64,000 nucleotides of DNA from Jaapia argillacea MUCL 33604. Its lineage: Eukaryota > Basidiomycota > Agaricomycetes > Jaapiales > Jaapiaceae. A model generated the notes under the pieces. That model was not told where the DNA came from. It was given only the letters and a program-made list of their open reading frames with translations, and searched no databases. The position numbers and the translations under genes were made by a program. Positions 54,633 through 64,000 of this stretch are shown here, one piece after another; the stretch's first letter is position 1; the number at the start of each line of letters is the position of its first letter. Location of the stretch: positions 1,200,706 through 1,264,705 of the forward strand of contig KL197715.1 of the NCBI GenBank assembly GCA_000697665.1, read 5' to 3'.

Positions 54633-57600
54633 ATGTTACGCTTACGAGGCCCCATTTTTGGGTCGGTTCTGGTTGCTCTGTGGGCTTTGGCTGTTCAAGC
54701 TGAGTGGGTGGACCCTACAGTACTTGACGCCTGCCCAGGCTACAATGCTACAAACGTCCAAACCACTGGCTCAACCCTCACAGCTGACTTGGTACTTGCC
54801 GGCGCGCCATGCAATGTATTTGGGAACGACACCCGACAATTATCTTTAGAAGTTGTGTATGAGACGAGTGCGTACGGTTTCGCTCATGTTTCTCGATGCG
54901 TTGGGAGGGTTTGACGAAGAGGGGTCTGAAAGACTCCAGAGTCCAGAGGAAGGATGGAATATGCCAACCCTTTTCGTGACGTTTATAGAGTAATCCATTT
55001 CTGCTTGCTGATGCTTCCTCCCCACCAGCCACTCGCATCCACGTCAAAATAATCGATCCTTCGACGATCCGATATGAAGTACCGGCCTCAGTTTTTCCCA
55101 GACCAATATCTAGCTCTGCATCACCGGATTCGGCCGCCATAGGTTTCAACTACACTGAAGCTCCATTCTCCTTCACCATCTACAGGACCAGCACTTCCGA
55201 AATATTGTTCTCTACCGCCACCCATCCTATTATCTTCGAACCACAGTACCTTCGCGTCAAAACCGACTTGCCAGTCAATGCGAATTTGTACGGGCTGGGA
55301 GAGAACACGGACTCGTTCCATCTCCCAACCTACAACTACACCCGAACCCTGTGGTCTCGAGACGCGTATGGAGTTCCTCCTGGTACCAATCTTTACGGGA
55401 ACCATCCCATCTATTTTGAGCATCGGACCACGGGAACCCATGGAGTCTTTCTCCTGAGCTCCAATGGGATGGATATCAAGATCAACAACACCGAAGCTGG
55501 GAAGGGTACTACATTGGAATACAATGTCATCGGCGGTGTTCTCGACTTCTACTTCCTCGCTGGAAGTGAGACCGACCCAACTGAGGTGACGAGGCAGTAC
55601 GCTGAGGTCGTTGGCACGCCAGCTGAGGTTCCATATTGGTCTTTCGGACTCCACCAATGCAGATTCGGGTATCAAAGTCGGTGATTCGTCTACGTTCCCG
55701 TCAAGTTCAGGCTAATCATGGCACCAGACTACATCGAAGTATCGGAAGTTATTACAAACTATTCCGCCGCCGACATTCCTTTGGAGACCATGTGGACTGA
55801 TATTGGTAGGTATTGTAATTTCGTTACCAAATCCAACCGTCTCACCACTTCGCCACCAGATTACATGAATCAACGACGTATCTTCACAACCGATCCCAAC
55901 TACTTCCCGCTTTCGCGGATGCGCGAGATCGTTGACTACTTGCATTCGCATGACCAAAGATATGGTACGCCATCCATTTGGCTTTGCGAGTGATGTACCT
56001 TTCCTCACCCTTCATAGTGTTGATGACGGACCCTGCCGTCGCTTATGCACCTGGACAAGGCTACGGACCATTCGATCGCGGTACCGCGTTGGATGTCTGG
56101 CTCAAAGCTCCGAACGGGACCAGCCCTCATCTAGGACTTGTTTGGCCTGGCGTCACCGTCTTCCCTGGTACGATTCTTTCCCTCACAAACCATTGGGTTT
56201 TTTCTCACTGGTTTTTCTGTAGATTGGTTCCACCCCAGCATTCAAGCGTAGGTTTCTCCCCGCCCCACTTTGAAGTCTTTTTCTGATAGGATTTCAACTA
56301 GCTATTGGTCCAATGAATTTGCCCTGTTTTACAACCCAGAAACAGGAATTGATATCGATGGAGCTTGGATTGACATGAATGAGCCTTCCAGTGTGAGCCT
56401 CTCTCTCAACTACCCAGTCGTGGATTTCCTTACCCCATAATACAGTTCTGCCTCTTCCCCTGCGATGACCCTTTCACCCAAGCTATTCAACAAGACTTAC
56501 CTCCGGCGCGCACGACTCCACCCCCTGACCCAAATGCCCCGATCTTCACGAACAGTACCTCCATGAAGAAGAGGCAAGCCTTGAGTGATCAAGATATCCT
56601 TTATCCGCCTTATGCCATCGAGAATGCTGCTGGAGGACTATCAAACAATACCGCTCACGTTAGAGTTTTACTTCCTTGCGATAATCAGCCCGACTAACGT
56701 TAATGTCACCAGAGCGATGCATTACATGCAAATGGGCAGATTGAGTATAACACTCGTGAGTAGAAGATGTCTACAACATCTATACGAGTGCTGATATTCA
56801 TTTTACAGATAACCTTTATGGTACCATGATGTCAATGGCAACACAAAACGCGATGCTCGCTCGTAGACCTGGCTTGCGCACTCTGGTCATCACCCGATCG
56901 ACCTTCGCCGGTGCGGGAAGTCACGTTGGCAAGTGGCTTGGTGATAATATGGCGGATTGGGAACATTATCGGTTCTCTATTGCTGGTTCGTTGATTCATG
57001 CTTGTTCCAACGAAAAAGTTTAATAGGTGATCTATGATCTCGTTGACAGGCATGTTGGGAATGGCTAGTGTCTATCAAATACCTATGGTTGGAAGTGATA
57101 TCTGTGGATATGGTGAGACTAATCCCGAACGTGATCCTGAGTCAGAACGAAGAGCTTATCTCCTTTTGTAGCTTTAAACACCACCGAGACTCTATGTGCG
57201 AGATGGGCCATGTTAGGGGCATTTTCTCCCTTCATGCGTAACGTGCGACATTTTGCTATCGATCTTGCCCTTAATCGCTGACTGTCGCATTTAGCACAAC
57301 GATGACACTTCACTTCCCCATGAGTTCTATCGTTGGCCTACTGTGGCTCAAGCTGCTCGGAACGTTCTCGATATTCGGTAAGCTGATCTTATTCCGGACA
57401 TAAGCCGTTCTCATCCTCGAACAGATATCGTTTGATGGACTACCTCTACACCGCCTTCCACCTCGCCCACACAGACGGAACTCCCATCGTCAATCCGTTG
57501 TGGTACATGTACCCTCAAGACGCCAACACTTTCCCAATTGACCTCCAGTTCTTCTTTGGCGATTCTATCCTCGTATCCCCTGTTACTGAAGAAAACTCGA

Positions 57601-58127
57601 CCTCCGTCACGATCTATCTCCCGAATGATACCTTTTACGACTGGGCCACGCTGTCCCCCATTCAGGGCGAGGCCAGCAACATCACCCTTACAAATATCGA
57701 CTTCACCACCATCCCACTCTACATCCGCGGAGGCGTCGTCTTGCCGCTCCGTGCTCAGGGCGCCATGACGACCACTGTTTTACGACAAACAGACTTCGAG
57801 TTGGTCGTTGCACCTGGGGTTGGTGGCGAAGCGTCCGGCTCCCTATATGTCGACGATGGTATTTCCATTACTCCCCCCTTGACCACGGAGGTCCAGATGG
57901 GGTACAGCCAAGGAAAACTGTGCGTCAACGGCTGGTACGATTACCCAACTGGTGTCAACGTCGCGAGGGTCCTTTTCCTTGGTGTGGACACGGAGCCAGG
58001 GAGTGTTGTAGTGGGATGCGGAAGCAGTACGAACAACGCCACCTTCTCGTACGATGCAGCGTCCAAGGTAGTCAACGCGACCCTCGACATTCCATTCAAT
58101 GGGGACTTCTGGGTCCAAATGTCCTGA
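54633..58127 (+). CDS. Secreted GH31 alpha-glucosidase
   Basis: Releases glucose from the non-reducing end of alpha-glucans (maltose/starch type). The ATG at 54633 starts a signal peptide ([15 protein letters not shown], then EWVDP). I count 13 introns, all resolvable in frame, for example FGYQ|NYIEVSEV with a GTCGGT donor and DI|DYMNQRR. Family landmarks are [47 protein letters not shown], the nucleophile in [10 protein letters not shown], the acid/base Asp in HVGKWLGDN after [36 protein letters not shown] and [14 protein letters not shown]-glycosylation sequons are frequent. The protein ends [10 protein letters not shown]. No lesion was seen; the gene looks functional. It is convergent with F-box B. 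Confidence 0.92.
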
Positions 58128-58390
58128 AAAATACTGTGTTCCGTGCCATCTTTTTGTCTCTCCCCCCTCTCGTTCAAGTTTTGTAGCATTTTCTTGAGGT
58201 TAGATCACAGTGAACGTCCTTCTCTCGAAACGCTTCACCGCACACTTGAGAGACTCCGATATTCTAATCGATGTGTTCATTCTTTGCAGTTTTTTCGTAT
58301 AGGACAGGTTGAGCAGAAGGCACTGGCTCGCATTGTTGAAGGATTGCAGATGAACTCAGTTTCGGGCGCTGGCTGTTCCAAAACCAAGAA

Positions 58391-60037
58391 TCAGGAGGGT
58401 ACGGTATCTATAAGTGGATTCGACCCAAGCGACCGAGTCGGTACCGGTTCTATGAGACAAGAAACTTAGTACCGCCTGAGCGGTTGGGCGATGGGAGGAG
58501 AACGTACGCCACGGCTGCCCGAGCGAAATCAAGCTTCCATGATAGTCCTCGGATCGCAAATGAGAAAATCTCAAAGATACCAACCGGTGGAGGTCATCCA
58601 TCGTATCATCTTCGCGATGTATAAGTAAAATAGAATTAATTCGAGTGCGAAGAAGGGACTTGCTAGCAAGAGCAAAAGTTGCTTTGATGCCTTTCGATCC
58701 GAGCAAGGTGGTGAGTTCCTCTGCCGTTGAGCCCCAAATCGATGTGGAGCCCTCGATATAAATACTCTTCAAAGAAGGGATGGGAGGGATGCCCAATCGT
58801 AAGGCGTGCCTTAACGCCTGGAGGATTGACTTTTGAAGGTCTTTCGCCTCTTCAGAATTCACCGCATCAAAATCTTCAAGGAAGGGCATCAAAATTGTCA
58901 AAGTCACCAGTTTAGGTGGGAGTTGGTCGAACAATAGAGTCGGTTCTAGAAATGAGGTGGTGTAGGAATTCGGTATGAAAGCCATGAGATCCAATGTCAA
59001 GTGTTGCATTTTTTCGAATTTGGATGGATCGAGTGTGGTTGGGGTGTTCACGTTGCACCGGCGAAGGATGATGAGTGAGGTTAATGTACGAGTGAGTTGA
59101 TTGAGACTGTCGAGGTGGTTCAGGCCATAGTGGTATGTTGAAGTATCGACGAGTTCCAGATGTTGAATACCGGTTAAATGTGAAGGGAGTAGTGAGCCCT
59201 GATGAATAGCTCCGCAACCAGACAGGCTGAGGGTATGAAGGGAGGGGAGAGAAGGGTACGGCTCCGACCAAGCGAGAGTGTACTCGACATAGAGTTCTTC
59301 TAGGCATGGAAGGGAACTATAAGGGACGAGGAGGCTATGGGCTGTGGCTAAGTGTAGCCCACTGAGGCAAAGTCGCTTCAGGCCAGTGAGGTTGGGGAGG
59401 TCGAATATAATACGAAAGGGTTGTTGGGCGTCGAATGTTTCGGAGGTGTGGGAGGAGAGGTTGATAGAATGGAGATTGGTGCACGTATTCATAATTGTGT
59501 TTAGGTTCGTGTCGGATAATAGGGTAGGAGGATGAAAGAAACGGCGAAAACGCCAAAATCCATAATGACGGGGGAAATCGAGGATGACGATAGATTTGAT
59601 GATGGTGGACAGCCCAGGATTAGCCATCATGGCATCCTTGAGTGAGCGAATACCACGCGTAGAGGCAATACAAGGGCTCTGGTATAGTAACTCAAACCCA
59701 CTTGCATACCAAGCTCTGCACACCAAAATAGCAGACTTGAGGTCTCGGAGGGGTGGCTGGTTGGCGCGACGAGCATATACACTAGTGCAGTGCGAGGTCG
59801 GTTGCAGACATCTGAAAATCTCCACGAGGATCTGCGGGGGGATATGCCTGTGGGCTGGGGCCTTTAACGTTCGATTGGCGTCTTTCGGAGGTTGCTGCAT
59901 GCCATGATGAAAATGTCTGCCAACTGCGAGGAAACAGACTACCAACTCACTCGCCGAAATAGCCGCAAACTCTTGACCGGAAGAACTTTCCAGGGGATAT
60001 TGGGCCACTTCACGATGACATCTCTGTCGCCCGCCAT
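58391..60037 (-). CDS. F-box/LRR protein B
   Basis: Exons 60037-59951, 59894-58664, 58609-58508 and 58449-58391 total 1479 bases (492 residues) in frame. The F-box is HIPPQILVEIFRCL, followed by ILVCRAWYASGFELLYQSP and LRRs (LKRLCLSGL, LEELYVEY, LHTLSLSGC, LKSIYIEGSTSIWGS). The second intron starts GCAAGT, a GC-AG intron, where paralog D has GTGAGG. The last exon encodes QPVPTRSLGSNPLIDTVPS. The first exon was chosen because paralog C has the same FRR|QP splice junction. Likely an SCF substrate receptor; target unknown. Confidence 0.8.
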
Positions 60038-60621
60038 TATCAAAGGGTGTAAGATTGGGACTTGGGCTTTGGACCCTTCGACGGAGAGATAGGATTCGTA
60101 GGACGTCCACAATCGCCTCTAGCACAACTGAGTCACAAAGGAACTGAGAGTCGACCTTGAACACCCTCCGCAGCACTGACTAAGTTTGTCACATCGTTAT
60201 AAAGGAGAAGAGATGCTGTGCGTATGGCAAACTGGGTGCTTGACTGTTGAATGTACTCAGGCCAAGTCAAAATTCTCACGGTGATGGCTCAGCTCACGCC
60301 GCTCGGGTAAGGGCGTTAAGTGCTACAAGCCTTGAAATATTAATGTCCGAAAGTAATATGATTCAGCTTCTGATACTGCGTTCCCTACTGGGTCCGTTTT
60401 ATGACCATTCCTCCCAGCCTACGAGCACTGTCCCAGCTGGTTCACAACCAGCACCTGCTGCCTTAGAGGATCCATTCCCAGGCAATTCCACCCCGCCTCC
60501 AAGACGTCGAAGGTAGTTGACCACCGCTGGGCCAAGTGGGCTGAGGGCTGCCTCGCCAGTAGAGGGATAATAGGTGGGTATAGATCCAGGATCGAAGCAT
60601 CCAAGATAAGTAGAGGCACGT
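60038..60621. other. Intergenic between F-box B and C
   Basis: It contains TTCCACCCCGCCTCCAAGA near 60486, repeated at 62759 between C and D, so the duplication unit included intergenic DNA. No gene. Confidence 0.5.
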
Positions 60622-62231
60622 TCAGGTGTGACGATCGGGAGAGCCGGCTTCAGCGGAAGAGACGGCGGATCGAGTCGGTTCTGTGAGTGGGATATCCTTT
60701 AGCGTCCCACCAGAAAACTGAATTTTAAGATCATATGACTGAAACTTACGCCAATCCTCCCCAAACACGACCGAGGTTAAGCCATGAGCCTGAGATCGCA
60801 AATGAGAGTACCTCGACCTTCCCAAACCAATGAAATCATTTATGGATGCCATGTCTTCGCGAAGTGAGGACGAACTAGGGTCAATTCGAGAAACGAAGGG
60901 ACGTACCCTCAAGACAAAAGGTGGTTTTGATACCTCTCGATTCAGCCAAAATGGTAAGCTCCTCTTCCGTTGAGCCCCAAACCGATGTCGAGCCCTCGAT
61001 GTAAATATTCTTCAAGAAAGGAATGGGAGCCGTGCCTGGTCGTAAAGTATGTCTTAATGTGCGACGGATTGACTCCTGGAGGTGTACGACCTCTGCATTT
61101 GCATCAAGGAGGTTACTGAGGGGTACTAGGATGGTTAAAGTTACCAACTCCGGTGGGAGTTGGTTGAACACTAGAGTCGGGTGTTGCCCGATCGACCAAG
61201 GGTTCGGCATGAAAGCGGAGAGATCCAAGGTCAGGTGTTGCAGTTTATCGAAATTCGACGGATCCAATATAGTTGGGGCGCTCACGGTGCACCATTCGTA
61301 AAGGGTGAGTGAGATTAGAGTATGAGCGAGCCGGTTGAGACCATCGATGTGGCTCTGGCCATCGCTGTGACCAAGTATTGAAGTACCGGCGAGTGTCACG
61401 TGTTGAATACTGGTCAAATGTGGAGGAATTGGCGAATCTTGGAGAAATTGGCAACGGGATAGGCTGAGTGTATGGAGGGAGGGAAGAGAAGGGTACGGAG
61501 CCAACCAATCGTGCATGTGCCCGATATGGAGTTCTTCGAGCAGTGGAAGGGAACTATCAGGGTCGAAGGAGAGGCTACGGGGTGTGCTCGAGGGGTCTCC
61601 ACTGAGGCAAAGTCGCCTTATGCCAGTAAGGTTGGGCAAGTGGAGTACAACATGAGAGCGTTGTCGCAGGGGGAATGTGTCTGAATGGTGGTACGAGATG
61701 CTGACTGAATGGAGATGGGTACATGCATTCATAATGCTGCTGAGGTTGTTGTCGAGTGATAGTATCCAGGGATGAAAGAAACGGTCAGAACGCGAACGGG
61801 ATAATGCGGGTATGATGATAGATCGGATGAGGGTGGCCAGCCGAGGATTGGCCATCAGTGTATCTTTGAGTGAACGAATACTGCGCGCGGAGGCGATACA
61901 GGGGTTCCTGTATAGGAACTCAAGGCCACTTGCATACCAAGCTCTGCACACCAAAAGCACAGACCTGAGGTCTCCAGCTGGTTGGTCCCAGGGAGACAAT
62001 ACTCCATAGGTGTACCGTGCGGGCAGCTGCAGGTACGTGAAGATCTCCGAGAGTAGATCTGAAGGGATGTGCCCGTTGGCTGATCCATTTATTGCAAGCG
62101 CTCTGTTTGCAGGTTGCTATACGTCATAACTAACATGGGCAGTTGCGAGGATGAGGGTAAGAACTCACTCTACGAAAAGATGGCAAACCGTTGGCTAAAG
62201 GAAGGCTCCATCGACCTTTGCCGCCCGACAT
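60622..62231 (-). CDS. F-box/LRR protein C
   Basis: Exons 62231-62169, 62116-60907, 60854-60750 and 60680-60622 total 1437 bases (478 residues). The first exon reads MSGGKGRWSLPLANGLPSFR and splices (GTGAGT...TATAG) to QPANRALAING; without this exon an in-frame TAG at the acceptor would suggest a pseudogene. The F-box is HIPSDLLSEIFTYLQL. Paralog features are VLLVCRAWYASGLEFLYRNP, LTGIRRLCLSG and LKNIYIEGSTSVWGSTEEEL. The C-terminal exons read SRYSHLRSQAHGLTS and QPTRSAVSSAEAGSPDRHT. Likely an SCF receptor. Confidence 0.8.
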
Positions 62232-62939
62232 TGTCCAACGTATAGGATCGATGCTACTAGTAGGATCTTGGACTTTCGACTGAGAGATAAGCTGGCTAAG
62301 ATAAGCTCTTGTGGTCGAACGACACCTGCGCTCGTCTGAATCCGCTTTATAATAAAGTGACACCGAGTCGACAGGAGTGCTGAGAATCGAGTTTTAGGAA
62401 ACAACAGGGCTGAGCACTCAAGACAGCACCCCGTTTCAGAATGAAGATGCTGTGGCAAGATTGCCACTGTTGTCCTGATAGGCTATAGACAAACGTGATA
62501 GTTCTCACATCCGGCGTTCATTCTCCTAAATTTCGGGAACGGTGTTCGCGGCGACTGACTTCCGCTACGGGAAACAACGAACGGATGCGGGACGTAGTGG
62601 CCTCGGATGGTGTGCTCGTTGCATCTTATTGAAGGGGTAAACATAGGCACGGAATCAAGTGCCCTGACGTAACATCGTCATCCCCATCGCCATCTTTGCC
62701 CTAGTCGGATCACCCCAAGTCAACACAACTGGCGTCTAATTTGAGGAAAGAACCCAGTTCCACCCCGCCTCCAAGATGGGCCCGAACATAGTTGACGATT
62801 AACTCAGCCGAGTGAAAAGATTGTCATCTTTGCGATGGAAGAATAGTCGACGGGCCAATGAGATTCAAGATCTGGTCATTCCAAAGACTAATCAGATGTG
62901 ACTATTGAGAGCACTGGCTTCAACTAAAGAGACAACTCG
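62232..62939. other. Intergenic between F-box C and D
   Basis: No gene was recognised. It carries the duplicated motif near 62759 noted for the B-C spacer. Confidence 0.5.
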
Positions 62940-64000
62940 TCAGCTCGGTTCTGTAAGCAGGATATCCGTGAGCATAGTGCCAAAAAACGGGGTAGTATGA
63001 CCGGAACTTACGCCAAGGCTGCCCAAACGGGATCAACCTTCCACCGAAATCCTGAGATCGCAGATGAGAACGCCGAAGGAGTAGCAACTCAAAGAGGTCT
63101 TCCCGAGACGCCGTAGCGTCTTTGCATTGTGTAAGCAAACAGAAATCAATTCGCATTCAAAAGGACCTCACCTGCAAGAACAAAGGTTGCTTTGATGCCT
63201 TTCGATTCGAGTAAGATGGCGAACTCTTCTTCCGTCGAGCCCCAAATCGCCGTCGAGCCTTCGATATAGATACTCTTCAAGGAAGGGATTGAACCTGATC
63301 GGAAGGCCTGTGTCAACAACTGACAGATCGACCTCTGAAGGTCTTCCGCATAAGCCGAAGTCGCCCCACTAAAGTCTTCATAGAAGGGCACCATAATCGT
63401 CAAAGTCACCAAGCCGGGTGGGAGTTGATCAAATTGTAAATTCGGTACGATGGCATAGTCCAACAGATTGCTCAACCGACTCCGAATGAAAGCTCGCAAA
63501 TCTAAAGTCAGATGTTGCAGTTTCTCGAACTTGGAGGGATCGAATATGGTACGAATGATCACGGCACAGGATTGAAGGATGGCGAGGGAGGTCAATGTAT
63601 GAGTAAATTGATACAGTTGCTCGATGTGATTCCTGCCTCGATAGTATGAGAATGTGTTCTCGAGTATGACGTTCTGGAGGTTCGTTGAATTCGACGGGAA
63701 CATCGAAGCGTGGCGGTTGCATCGAGAGCTGGAGAGGTGGAAGGTACGAAGGGAAGGGAGAGAAGGGTACGGCGCCTTCCAATCAATAATAGTCCTTTCG
63801 ATGTAGAGTTCCTCAAGGTTTGGAAGTGATCCATAAGGAATGAGGGAGGAATGATGAACATCGAGTGTGTACGATCCACTCAAACAAAGTCGTTTCAGGC
63901 CAGACAAGTGTGGCAGGCCCGATAACAGGCGGTAGGGCGCTGGGGATGTGCGGGGAGCGTTAGACGCATAGCCTATGCTGATTGAATGAAGATTCGGGCA
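62940..64000 (-). CDS. F-box/LRR protein D, partial
   Basis: Only the 3' part is in the window: exon from the edge to 63172, then 63119-63012 and 62950-62940. LRR landmarks are LSGLKRLCLSG, LEELYIERTI, FEKLQHLTLDLRAF, LKSIYIEGSTAIWGSTEEEF and IKATFVLAG. Splice positions equal those of B and C, including the phase-1 intron after the ALA/LEG/LAG block and the CGTGGC|GT-type donor. The last exon is very short (QPS then stop), because TGA occurs early. The F-box itself lies beyond the window. Confidence 0.8.

Noticed and set aside
60622-62116. F-box C as a pseudogene because of an in-frame TAG at 62119-62117
   Set aside because: The TAG is the end of a splice acceptor; a 21-codon upstream exon with a GTGAGT donor restores an open frame, and paralog B has the same junction.

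Overview
The window reads as nuclear DNA of a basidiomycete mushroom-type fungus (Agaricomycetes). The grounds are short GT-AG introns of about 45-70 bases, tandem F-box/LRR genes, DUF6593 genes, an ATG15 lipase with its Cys-rich insert, a GH31 alpha-glucosidase, a fungal GH5 steryl-glucosidase relic, and chromodomain Ty3/gypsy retrotransposons. No database was searched; family calls come from motifs and remembered family features.

Layout. 0-6 kb: a truncated copy of a local paralog family (called the WPGY family here) fused to a broken GH5 gene, a 1.9-kb transposon-like element with 31-bp inverted ends, a hypothetical gene and a P-loop GTPase. 6.2-26.8 kb is a mobile-element block: two related LTR retrotransposons with chromodomains (6168-14510 on minus, 17789-26770 on plus), each with an exact 5-bp target duplication. 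Between their facing 5' ends lie an 871-bp palindrome, two foldback MITE-like elements and a tRNA-derived SINE-like relic. 26.8-35.6 kb is gene-poor: a CTC microsatellite, an LRR gene fragment, a field of decayed repeats and a decayed gene.

35.6-64 kb is gene-rich: a many-exon coiled-coil gene; three intact WPGY-family genes (39.0, 41.5, 43.4 kb) and a fourth on the other strand (49.8 kb); ATG15; a DUF1349 protein; an intron-bearing tRNA-Glu(CTC) next to a tyrosine-recombinase-like fragment; two DUF6593 genes; an F-box gene; a secreted GH31 alpha-glucosidase; and three tandem F-box/LRR paralogs, the last running off the window.

The strongest observations are these. All 39 LTR-to-LTR differences in the two retrotransposons are transitions at CpG sites, so the elements carry a methylation/deamination signature rather than a clock. 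Both have a primer-binding site that is the exact 11-nt complement of their own predicted transcript start (Tf1-like self-priming). The siblings carry unrelated third ORFs after pol. The tRNA-Glu intron appears to contain a copy of the tRNA's own D-arm region.
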